The notes beneath the pieces were generated by a model, which did not search any database, was not told where the DNA came from, and saw nothing but the letters and a program-made list of their open reading frames with translations. From the NCBI GenBank assembly GCA_964343305.1, contig CAYFJO010000292.1:1-13456 (forward strand): DNA of 13,456 bases, written 5' to 3'. The position numbers were made by a program, and so were the translations under genes. Positions 7,068 through 13,456 of this stretch are shown piece after piece. Origin of the DNA: CAYFJO01 sp964343305 (GTDB taxonomy: Bacteria > Planctomycetota > Planctomycetia > Pirellulales > Pirellulaceae). Every line of letters starts with the position of its first letter. Within the stretch, counting starts at the first letter, position 1.

Positions 7068-7175
7068 ACAAACATACCTTGTAATTCTACTCAGTGGCAA
7101 TAACGATGCTACCGCCAGAACGGCGGAAGAGCACGACAAATGAGACGTCCAGACAGCCTCAAAGGTTCATCAGAA

Positions 7176-9578
7176 CTAAATCTCCACTTCTTCCAAAGCC
7201 TTATCCGTGCTGGTGGGGTCGACAGCGCGACAGGAGGCGGCGAGGCGTTGGGAAATATCACGGAGGTCGGTTTGCCATTCGTCGTCGGTCGTGTCGGGCG
7301 GACACAGTTGGGTGAATTCGTTGATCAACAAGATCAGCCGCAGCGTGTGGCGAAACAAAACGCCTTCTTGTTTTTGAATGCTTTTGCTGGTGATGTATTT
7401 GTTGAAGTCGCCGCCAAATTCCAGCAATTCGCCGGCCGACCACACGGGCTGGATTCGCACTCCGTGCACGCCTGGAAAGTCGTAGTCAAACAGGATCTTT
7501 AATTTGTCGGCGAGTGGCAGCACCCAGACTCGTTCTTCTTCGAAAAAGCTGTCTTTTTTGTCTTCGTCTTCTTCGACGGCACCGAGTTGTTCCGGGGTGA
7601 CCAGACCGAGCTTCAATAGTTGCACATCGAGACGCGTTGTGGCGAGTGGACCGGGCGGGAGTTCGTCGTGCTTGGGAACGCGGACGTGATGGGCGACGGA
7701 CGAGGGCAACTCGAGGATGCTCTCCATCGCTTGGATGCGTTCGTCGCGGTCGGCGATGCCCAACTGATTCAGCAGAAACGTGCCGTACAGCGGATTCACT
7801 CCGCGAAATCGCAACAAGCTATCCATCGCCTCCGTGGGTCGCGCGAACTTTGGCTCGTACTCATGCTCGGCGCGGGTCTCTGACCCCGCCGGGTCGTCCG
7901 ACCGAAGGTCTCCTTGAGGTAAGGTCAATTCTTCCTGACCAGGGAGACCTTCGGTCGGACAACTGTGCGGGGTCGGGAGACCCGCGCACAGCGTGCGACC
8001 CGTGCTCAACGTGGGAGTCGTTGCCGCGGGCTCGTCGGAGTCCGTGTCGTCGGTTTTCGGGGGCTCAGGTTCTAGAGTGACGTATCCCGCTCGCCACAGA
8101 GTCAGCAGCATGCGGTCGAGATCTCGTTGGGCGGTTTCCATGTGCTTGCTGTCCAGCAACCGTTTCGAGAGCAACTTGCGCAACAAGGCAACTTCGGGGT
8201 CCACGTCCAACATATAAGTCAGCATTCGCCACGGCAGTGGGCCTCGACTGGCTAACTTGGCCGACGGTGCATCGCGTAACTTGTTGAATTGTTCCTCCGT
8301 CCAATATTGTTGATTGGCCCGCCGTTTGGGCATCTTTTTCTTCAGCGATTTCTTGGCCTTTCGCAAACCAGGGTCCTTCGTATCTTCAGGGATGGCGTCG
8401 TACTTCACTCGCCATCGACCGATCTTCACGTCGTCTTCGTGCGCCAAGACGAACACGAAACCTTGCGCGTCGAATTGCGGCCGGCCCGCTCGCCCGAACA
8501 TCTGATGCGCGGAACTCGGTTCGATGATTTTCTTCTTGTCGGGCGGCCCTTTCATCAAGGACGGCACAACGACACTTCTGGCGGGCAAGTTGATGCCGGC
8601 CGCCAAAGTTTCCGTGCAGACACAAACCGAGAGCAGTTTTTTCTGGAACAGCTCTTCGACGATGCGGCGATATTTGGGCAGCACGCCGGCATGGTGGACA
8701 CCGACGCCTCGTTGCAGAATCTGCCGGAGCTTGGGACCCGCACCTTGCGACCAATCTTGCATCTCAAGTTCCGCGGCAAGGGCGGCCTGCTGCTGCTTTT
8801 GAACCAGCTTTTTGCCCTTCAGTTGCTCGGCGACGCTCCAGCATTCTTCTCGGTTGAAACAGAAAATCAGCGCGGGAGTCTTGCGAACTTCGTCGTCGCC
8901 GCTGGCCATGCTTTCGATCTGTTCGCTCAGCAAATTGTCGCCGATCCATTGGAAGGTCAGCGGGATTTTGCGATCGTTGCTTTCGACCAGTTCAATCTTT
9001 CGCTCATGGCGGTGCCGCAACCAACTTGTGAATTCGTAGGAATTGCCGACCGTGGCCGACAGCAGCAACAGGCGAACATCGGGCGGCAGCAGGCCCAGCG
9101 AAAACTCCCAGACGATTCCGCGCTCCGGATCGTTGAAGCTATGAAATTCGTCCATCACAACAGCCGAAACGTCCGCGAAATCGAACGCGTCTTGGTGCAG
9201 CAAACGGTTGAACAAGATTTCAGCGACGACGACCAGGATAGGCGCGTCAGGATTGACGCGGCGATTTCCCGTGACCAGTCCGACTTGGCTGGTATCGAAT
9301 CCCCACTGGATGGCACGCTCCTGGATCTCTTCGAATTTCTGTTCCGTCAAGGCGATCAGCGGTGTGGTGTAGTAGGCCTGTTTGCCGGTGTGCAAGGCCT
9401 CGAACAGAGCGGCTTCGGCGATCAACGTTTTGCCCGTGCCCGTTGGAGCACAGACCAAAACACCTTGTTCGGCCGTGAACCACGTCAGCAGACCTTCTTC
9501 TTGGACGGGATAAGGTTCGTATTCCAATCCTTCGAAGTACAGATTTGCGAGGTCGTCGCGCGAGGGTGTCTTGTTCAT
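7176..9578 (-). CDS. Ski2-like DEAD/DEAH-box RNA/DNA helicase with repeat-derived linker
   Basis: This 800-residue superfamily 2 helicase is closest in style to Ski2/Mtr4-type enzymes. A Q-like YPVQEEGLL (23-31) precedes motif I APTGTGKT (44-51). Others are Ia TTPLIALTEQ (71-80), motif II DEFH (143-146), motif III SAT (174-176), the C-terminal RecA block VHHAGVLPKYR (294-304), TETLAAGINLPAR (322-334) and motif VI QMFGRAGRPQFD (359-370). All ATPase motifs look intact. Residues 400-425 are very basic. After about 500 comes an acidic linker (PPKTDDTDSDEPAATTP), then about 40 residues (530-570, GLPTPHSCPTEGLPGQEE and on) encoded by palindromic repeat copy A. A C-terminal domain of unknown role follows (about 578-800). 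No strong Shine-Dalgarno precedes the ATG. The natural substrate is unknown; RNA turnover and DNA repair are both possible. Confidence 0.9.
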   Translation of the reverse strand: MNKTPSRDDLANLYFEGLEYEPYPVQEEGLLTWFTAEQGVLVCAPTGTGKTLIAEAALFEALHTGKQAYYTTPLIALTEQKFEEIQERAIQWGFDTSQVGLVTGNRRVNPDAPILVVVAEILFNRLLHQDAFDFADVSAVVMDEFHSFNDPERGIVWEFSLGLLPPDVRLLLLSATVGNSYEFTSWLRHRHERKIELVESNDRKIPLTFQWIGDNLLSEQIESMASGDDEVRKTPALIFCFNREECWSVAEQLKGKKLVQKQQQAALAAELEMQDWSQGAGPKLRQILQRGVGVHHAGVLPKYRRIVEELFQKKLLSVCVCTETLAAGINLPARSVVVPSLMKGPPDKKKIIEPSSAHQMFGRAGRPQFDAQGFVFVLAHEDDVKIGRWRVKYDAIPEDTKDPGLRKAKKSLKKKMPKRRANQQYWTEEQFNKLRDAPSAKLASRGPLPWRMLTYMLDVDPEVALLRKLLSKRLLDSKHMETAQRDLDRMLLTLWRAGYVTLEPEPPKTDDTDSDEPAATTPTLSTGRTLCAGLPTPHSCPTEGLPGQEELTLPQGDLRSDDPAGSETRAEHEYEPKFARPTEAMDSLLRFRGVNPLYGTFLLNQLGIADRDERIQAMESILELPSSVAHHVRVPKHDELPPGPLATTRLDVQLLKLGLVTPEQLGAVEEDEDKKDSFFEEERVWVLPLADKLKILFDYDFPGVHGVRIQPVWSAGELLEFGGDFNKYITSKSIQKQEGVLFRHTLRLILLINEFTQLCPPDTTDDEWQTDLRDISQRLAASCRAVDPTSTDKALEEVEI
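7868..7997. repeat. Nested palindromic repeat, copy A (inside the helicase gene)
   Basis: The inner arms are a perfect 18-bp inverted repeat (7896-7913 and 7943-7960, GTCCGACCGAAGGTCTCC and its complement) around a 29-nt loop. Near-perfect outer arms lie at 7870-7887 and 7969-7987. The 14-nt block GGAGACCTTCGGTC (7943-7956) and GGTCGGGAGA (7971-7980) are identical to copy B at 344-357 and 372-381, with the same 28-nt offset. The element is read through without stops and encodes about residues 530-570 of the helicase, in the acidic linker before the C-terminal domain. This resembles Rickettsia palindromic elements, which also persist within genes, but it is a different sequence. The ends are approximate. 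Confidence 0.85.
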
Positions 9579-9633
9579 CCGTTGTGGTCGTCGTTGACCG
9601 TCCTGATGGCGGGGGCTAGAATCATTTTGTCGC

Positions 9634-9663
9634 TTGACGCTGCAAGTCGAACCAGAGTATACG
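9634..9663 (+). promoter_or_regulatory. Candidate promoter of the membrane-protein gene
   Basis: TTGACG (9634-9639, five of six) and TATACG (9658-9663) are 18 nt apart. Transcription would start near 9670, about 40 nt before ATG 9710. The site lies in the 131-nt gap between the divergent helicase and membrane-protein genes. Confidence 0.4.
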
Positions 9664-9709
9664 CCCGGCTAGGAGAGTCAGGCTACACACAAACACCGAG
9701 GCAAACCAT

Positions 9710-10360
9710 ATGGACCCACTCCATTTCGCCATCGCCATGGGTCCGTTGGCAGTTTACTTTTTGTTGCTGGGCATGATCAATCTGTCGTCGCGGCCGTTTC
9801 TGACCACGGGTGCCCGCGACACGGCGGCTTTGGGCGTCGGAATCAGCGGCTTCATGATCGCCGGGCCGATGGAACTGTTTTTGCCCGAAGCGGCCGCCAC
9901 TCAATTTGGTCCCTGGGTCTGGGTGTTGTTGCTGGCATTTTATGGACTGTGCCTGACGCTGATTGTGTTGCTGATGAAGCCACGGTTTGTCATTTACAAC
10001 ATAACAGTGGACCAATTGCGACCGATGTTGGCCGACGTGGTCAAGGAGATCGATGCCGACGCGAGATGGGCCGGCGATAGCTTGGTCCTGCCCAAGTTAG
10101 GTGTGCAGTTGCACGTGGAACCTTTTTCGCCGCTACGAAATGTTCAGCTCATCGCGTCGGGAACGAACCAAAACTTCAACGGCTGGCGGCACTTGGAATT
10201 GAAGCTGGACGCGGCACTCAAAAAGGCCAACAACGGGCGGAATCTGTACGGGTTCTTTTTGGTCACCTGCGGGCTGGTGCTTTGCGTGATGGTCACGACT
10301 TGGCTGTTGAGCGACCAGGCGGGTGTCGCACAAGCGTTGGGTGAAATGCTGCGACGATGA
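9710..10360 (+). CDS. Four-helix membrane protein of unknown function
   Basis: I do not recognise a family for this 216-residue protein. Hydrophobic segments at about 5-25, 38-58, 67-90 and 179-200 should be membrane helices. A soluble stretch (91-178) between helices 3 and 4 shows alternating strands and helices (FVIYNITVDQLRPMLADVVK, then GVQLHVEPFSPLRNVQLIAS and HLELKLDAALKKANN). It is probably cytoplasmic, given the lysine/arginine after helix 3. The gene has GAGG 8 nt before its ATG and a plausible promoter, so it is likely expressed alone. It is divergent from the helicase and converges on the DUF255 gene across a palindrome. A planctomycete-restricted family is possible but cannot be tested here. 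Confidence 0.75.
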   Translation: MDPLHFAIAMGPLAVYFLLLGMINLSSRPFLTTGARDTAALGVGISGFMIAGPMELFLPEAAATQFGPWVWVLLLAFYGLCLTLIVLLMKPRFVIYNITVDQLRPMLADVVKEIDADARWAGDSLVLPKLGVQLHVEPFSPLRNVQLIASGTNQNFNGWRHLELKLDAALKKANNGRNLYGFFLVTCGLVLCVMVTTWLLSDQAGVAQALGEMLRR

Positions 10361-10362
10361 CT

Positions 10363-10424
10363 GTAGGACGGATTGCCTAATCCGTCCGTCATGCAGCGCG
10401 GACGGATTAGGCAATCCGTCCTAC
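10363..10424. repeat. Perfect nested palindrome between convergent genes; possible terminator
   Basis: Two 26-nt arms (10363-10388 and 10399-10424) are exact reverse complements around a 10-nt loop. Each arm is itself a hairpin: GGACGGATT, a 4-nt loop (GCCT or AGGC), then AATCCGTCC. It starts 2 nt after the TGA of the membrane-protein gene. Its last bases, CTAC, contain the TAG (10421-10423) of the DUF255 gene on the other strand. TTTT follows on the plus strand, so it may terminate the membrane-protein transcript. It is unlike the repeat at 275-399 and 7868-7997 and looks like a mobile or REP-like element. Confidence 0.85.
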
Positions 10425-12448
10425 TTTTGTTCATCCTTTTGAGTTTCTAAATACGCGGAAATCGCGGTCAACATTCTTGGGGCGGCCGCAGGTGCGCGAC
10501 TGAGTAGCATTGCGAGAGACAAAACCGTTCGCTTGGCTTTGACCAAATAGGCTGGCCGTTCAAGTTCGTTGGCCAGGAAAACCAAATTCTGAGTTGAGAC
10601 AGATAGTGCGGATGGGATGGCGCTGTCATACGGATCTTTCGCGCGGGCCAGCAGTGATTCGTGGTCGTTCGAGGTGAAGAAGAATCCGCCGCCATCGTCG
10701 TCCCAGAATTGCTCGATCTGGTCGTCCATCAACTCCTCGGCCAGCGTGAGCCATTTCTTTTCGTTCGTGGCTCGGTAGAGAGCAACGAGTCCGTCGATGA
10801 AGAATGCGTAGTCGTCTGCGTAGGCGTTTAGCTTGGCCTTGCCTTGGCCATACGTACGCAGCAATCGGCCTTCCTTGTCTCGCATATTATCCAAAACAAA
10901 TTCAGCGGATTGAGTTGCGACGGTCACGTAGCTGTCGTTTTCGAACAAACGTCCGGCGTCGGCAAATCCGCGAATCATTAAGCCGTTCCACGCTGTGAGG
11001 ATCTTGGTGTCGGTCAACGGGCGCTCACGCTCGGCACGCGCGTCGAACAGTTTTTTGCGAATGGGCGTTAGCCGATCTTCAAGGTCCGACTCGCTTTGGT
11101 CCAGTGCTCTGGCAATTTCGTGCATCGGCCGTTCGAGTTGCGGAGCGTAGTAGTCTTCTTCGAAATTCGGCGAGCCGTTCAGGCCGTAGACTTTAGCGAA
11201 CAACTCAAACTCTTTGTCCGACAACAGTTTCTCGACCTCGGCCTTTTCCCAGCGATAGAATTTGCCTTCCTCGTTTTCCGACTCGGCATCCAGCGCGGAG
11301 TAGAAACCGCCGTCTTCGTTCCGCATCTCCTGCAAAACGAAGGCGAGCATCTCGTCGACGATGCGCCGAAAGTCTTCGCGTTGCGTCAGCACATAAGCTT
11401 CGCTGTAAACACTGGCGAGTTGCCCGTTGTCGTACAACATCTTTTCGAAATGGGGAATATGCCAGAATCGGTCAACACTGTATCGATGAAATCCGCCGCC
11501 CAGATGATCACGAATGCCACCCATCGACATCCGCTGGAGCGTGCCGACCAGCATCTCTTTGGCTCTTTCGTTTTTCGTTTTCTTAATGCGGTCGATCAGG
11601 AAGAATAGATTCGACGGCTCAGGAAACTTCGGACGCATCGGATTGCGCGGCGAAAAACCAAATCCGCCGTAGGTCTCGTCGTATTGGGTTTCCAGCGATT
11701 CGAGTCCGGACGCGAGCAGCTTCTTGTCAATCTTGAAAAGCGGATCGGGACGCGCACCTTCGAGTTGCTCTTTCGTGACGCTGGTGATCGTGTCGGCGTC
11801 TTTGCCGATTTGCTCCGGGTTTTTCGACCACGCTTCATTTACCTTTTGAATCAGGGTCAAGAATCCCGTCGCGGCACCACGGTCGCCGTCTCGCGCTGGA
11901 AAGTACGTGCCACCAAAAAACGGCTTGGCATCAGGCGTCAAGAACATCGACAGGGGCCAACCGCCACCCCGGCCGGTTTGTGCCAACTGGTTGTAAACGT
12001 TCAAGGCACTCATGTAGATTGCGTCGACATCGGGACGCTCCTCGCGATCGACCTTGATGCAAACAAAGTGTTCGTTCAAAAACTTGGCGATCTCTTCGTC
12101 CAGAAACGACTCTCGCTCCATCACATGACACCAATGGCAACTGCTGTAGCCGATCGACAAGAAGATAATCTTCTCTTCTTTCTTCGCCTTGGTCAGTGCT
12201 TCTTCGCCCCAGGGACACCAGTCCACGGGATTGTGTGCGTGCAGTAGTAGATAAGGGCTGGTTTCTTTGGCGAGGCGGTTGGTGTGTTTGTGGTCGCCAG
12301 ACTTGGAAGGTTTATCGGTCTGTGGTTTGTCCAATTTCGGTTCAGCAGCCGGAGTTGGAGCATCGCCGGAACAACCGCCGATCACGATCAAGCCAACACA
12401 AACAGACAAACAGATAGCATCGTGCCATTTAAGCGTAGAATTGATCAC
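10421..12448 (-). CDS. DUF255/thioredoxin-domain lipoprotein (YyaL/SPATA20-like)
   Basis: This 675-residue protein of the DUF255 family has a thioredoxin-like N-terminal domain and a C-terminal six-hairpin (alpha/alpha) barrel. A lipoprotein signal precedes C26 (LIVIGGCSGD), so it should be anchored facing the periplasm. Most relatives lack this, which is unusual. A proline/lysine-rich spacer (27-55) leads to the family block NRLAKETSPYLLLHAHNPVD (57-76). The redox motif CHWC (C104, C107) is in SSCHWCHVMERESF, followed by VDREERPDVD (133-142), GGWPLSMFLTPD (162-173) and GGTYFP (179-184). The start is GTG at 12448; GGA 8 nt upstream is the only ribosome-site candidate. It lies 4 nt below the FHA stop, so the two are one transcript. 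The stop TAG comes from the adjoining palindrome. The reaction of this family is not established. Confidence 0.9.
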   Translation of the reverse strand: MINSTLKWHDAICLSVCVGLIVIGGCSGDAPTPAAEPKLDKPQTDKPSKSGDHKHTNRLAKETSPYLLLHAHNPVDWCPWGEEALTKAKKEEKIIFLSIGYSSCHWCHVMERESFLDEEIAKFLNEHFVCIKVDREERPDVDAIYMSALNVYNQLAQTGRGGGWPLSMFLTPDAKPFFGGTYFPARDGDRGAATGFLTLIQKVNEAWSKNPEQIGKDADTITSVTKEQLEGARPDPLFKIDKKLLASGLESLETQYDETYGGFGFSPRNPMRPKFPEPSNLFFLIDRIKKTKNERAKEMLVGTLQRMSMGGIRDHLGGGFHRYSVDRFWHIPHFEKMLYDNGQLASVYSEAYVLTQREDFRRIVDEMLAFVLQEMRNEDGGFYSALDAESENEEGKFYRWEKAEVEKLLSDKEFELFAKVYGLNGSPNFEEDYYAPQLERPMHEIARALDQSESDLEDRLTPIRKKLFDARAERERPLTDTKILTAWNGLMIRGFADAGRLFENDSYVTVATQSAEFVLDNMRDKEGRLLRTYGQGKAKLNAYADDYAFFIDGLVALYRATNEKKWLTLAEELMDDQIEQFWDDDGGGFFFTSNDHESLLARAKDPYDSAIPSALSVSTQNLVFLANELERPAYLVKAKRTVLSLAMLLSRAPAAAPRMLTAISAYLETQKDEQK

Positions 12449-12452
12449 AGAG

Positions 12453-13073
12453 TTAATCCAAGCCGTTCAGAAAAGCATTTAAAGCTTCTTCGTCGCCTTC
12501 ATCAGGAGAGTCGTCGGCAAAATCGGGTGAAGGAGCGGCTTCGGAATCGGGCGTTCCTAAGTCGGCATATTCGATGGAATTGGGTTCGACTGGCGCGGCG
12601 ACTGGAGTTGGCGCGGGTTCTACCGGTTCGACTTCGGTGAATTCTGGTACAGGTTCCGCAATTGGCTGGGCCGTCGGCGGATCGTCGGCCATGACCGTCT
12701 CTGCCATCGGAGCCACTTCGACGGGCGCTTGTGGATCGGGTTCCACGATCGCCGGCACTTCACCTTCCGCACACTCATAGATCGCGCGAAAAGTCACCGT
12801 GCCAATGGTCAACAATTCACCAGGTTGCAATTGTCGATCGCCCTCGATTCGCTCCTTATTGACAAACGTGCCGTTGAGCGACCCCAGGTCTCGCACGAAA
12901 AGTTTGCCGTCCGATTCGAAAATCTCGGTATGTAGCCGGCTGACCAGCGGATGCGGCAGCGTCAAAGTTGCCTCCTTCCCGCGGCCAATTGTGGTGGGGA
13001 GTTTCAACCTAATCTCCGCCGGCTTGGCTTCGCCGCCAACAACTACCAACTTGGCTTCCATATAATTACCCAT
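12453..13073 (-). CDS. FHA-domain protein with acidic, proline-rich tail
   Basis: This 206-residue protein has one forkhead-associated domain (about 5-97), which binds phosphothreonine peptides. The signature residues are present: IGRG (29-32), SRLHTEI (45-51) and DLGSLNGTFVN (62-72), with the R, S, H and N of the binding face. After about 105 the chain is low-complexity, rich in P, E, A and V, and ends with an acidic segment and the helix EEALNAFLNGLD. No signal peptide or membrane helix is visible, so it is cytosolic. No serine/threonine kinase lies in the window. The start is ATG 13073; ATG 13061, preceded by GGG at 7 nt, is an equal candidate and loses four residues. It is first in an operon with the DUF255 gene. 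Confidence 0.92.
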   Translation of the reverse strand: MGNYMEAKLVVVGGEAKPAEIRLKLPTTIGRGKEATLTLPHPLVSRLHTEIFESDGKLFVRDLGSLNGTFVNKERIEGDRQLQPGELLTIGTVTFRAIYECAEGEVPAIVEPDPQAPVEVAPMAETVMADDPPTAQPIAEPVPEFTEVEPVEPAPTPVAAPVEPNSIEYADLGTPDSEAAPSPDFADDSPDEGDEEALNAFLNGLD

Positions 13074-13119
13074 AACTACTGCGCGAACACGCGACCAGAC
13101 AAACTCAATTCAACGATCC

Positions 13120-13148
13120 AGTTTATCTACCCAATTCGTAAACCGCAA
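13120..13148 (-). promoter_or_regulatory. Candidate promoter of the FHA-DUF255 operon
   Basis: On the minus strand TTGCGG (13143-13148) and TAAACT (13120-13125, four of six to TATAAT) are 17 nt apart. The predicted start near 13112 leaves about 39 nt before ATG 13073. The -35 match is weak, so this is tentative. Confidence 0.28.
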
Positions 13149-13308
13149 CTGTTTTCCATCGATCGCGGACCGTCCGACGAGATATAAACACTTGCTTCAA
13201 AACAATTTCCGTTGTTTCGCCAGTCGCCACTCGTTTGTCTGGGCTGCTCTGTTTACGCAAAGTAACACCGATGTGTTTTTACCATGAAAATTGCTATCAC
13301 AACTGCCC

Positions 13309-13336
13309 TTGCAAGCTTAAACCCCCAACCTATAAT
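13309..13336 (+). promoter_or_regulatory. Candidate promoter of tRNA-Gly
   Basis: A perfect TATAAT (13331-13336) is preceded by TTGCAA (13309-13314) with a 16-nt spacer. Transcription would begin near 13343, about 43 nt upstream of the tRNA, leaving a short 5' leader for RNase P. Confidence 0.55.
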
Positions 13337-13385
13337 CCTTAAATCCACATGAGGACAAGGACATCGTCTTGCTTTGTGTGCCCCT

Positions 13386-13456
13386 GCGGGTGTAGCTCAG
13401 TTGGCAGAGCACAACGTTGCCAACGTTGTTGTCGTGGGTTCGAATCCCATCACCCG
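13386..13456 (+). tRNA. tRNA-Gly(GCC), last bases beyond the window
   Basis: The cloverleaf folds by eye. The acceptor 5' strand is GCGGGTG, and its partner CACCCG ends at the window edge with the final C and discriminator missing. The D-stem is GCTC/GAGC, the anticodon stem CAACG/CGTTG around loop TTGCCAA (anticodon GCC, glycine), and the T-arm is GTGGG-TTCGAAT-CCCAT with one G-T pair. All stems pair, so it should be functional. Confidence 0.95.

Larger units (their letters stand above)
13074..13385. other. 312-nt intergenic region between the FHA gene and tRNA-Gly
   Basis: No gene is evident. The region holds the outward promoters of the FHA gene (minus) and the tRNA (plus), and is more AT-rich than the genes. 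A weak 6-bp inverted repeat (AAACAA 13200-13205, TTGTTT 13212-13217) and a short palindrome CGGACCGTCCG (about 13167-13177) are present but have no assignable role. Confidence 0.6.

Noticed and set aside
7084..7089. TAGAAT as -10 box for rsfS
   Set aside because: There is no -35 at suitable distance, and the implied start would remove the AAGG ribosome site.
7112..7126. CCGCC/GGCGG hairpin between the helicase and rsfS genes as a terminator
   Set aside because: It has only a 5-bp stem and no T-run on the minus strand.
8289..9776. Long plus-strand open frame (about 495 codons) opposite the helicase
   Set aside because: It is the antisense shadow of a gene with complete helicase motifs. The translation has no recognisable domain and no ribosome site.
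1..13456. CRISPR arrays or insertion-sequence transposases
   Set aside because: No regularly spaced direct repeats and no transposase-like protein were seen; the repeats present are isolated nested palindromes.

Overview
The gene repertoire (a Ski2-type helicase, a lipoprotein DUF255/thioredoxin protein, an FHA adaptor, a four-helix membrane protein, palindromic spacer repeats) and the loosely packed layout suggest a planctomycete, probably of the Pirellulales. This placement is inference from gene types. No 16S or other decisive marker is present.

Layout. The left edge (1-192, minus) holds the first 64 codons of a TIR-domain protein cut by the window. A palindromic repeat element (about 275-399) separates it from a minus-strand run of three genes, read right to left: a BioF2/CelD-like GNAT acetyltransferase (3026-4195), an overlapping HAD hydrolase of the beta-phosphoglucomutase type (2379-3050), and a secreted PhoD-like phosphatase (400-2283). 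Divergent from the acetyltransferase is a two-gene plus-strand operon (4341-6633). It encodes an EgtB-like enzyme with intact iron ligands, then an overlapping GT-B glycosyltransferase. By sequence the pair matches SenA and SenB of selenoneine biosynthesis. It converges on rsfS (6630-7067, minus), with the two stop codons interlocked. An 800-residue Ski2-like helicase follows (7176-9578, minus). Its linker is encoded by a second copy of the repeat seen near the left edge. A four-helix membrane protein of unknown function (9710-10360, plus) converges on an FHA to DUF255/thioredoxin-lipoprotein operon (13073 to 10421, minus). Between them lies a perfect nested palindrome whose last bases form a stop codon. 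The right edge holds a tRNA-Gly(GCC) lacking only its last bases, behind a good sigma70-like promoter.

How it works together. The clearest pathway is SenAB. SenB would make a selenosugar from selenophosphate and a UDP-sugar, and SenA would join it oxidatively to hercynine. Neither a selenophosphate synthetase (SenC/SelD) nor a hercynine-forming methyltransferase (EgtD) lies in the window, so these must come from elsewhere if the pathway is complete. The FHA and DUF255 genes are almost certainly co-transcribed, 4 nt apart. The other genes look like housekeeping or independent units.

The most unusual structural signal is the repeat biology. One nested-palindrome family has a copy inside an open reading frame, encoding about 40 residues, and another copy that ends exactly at a stop codon. 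A second, unrelated palindrome supplies the stop codon of its neighbouring gene.
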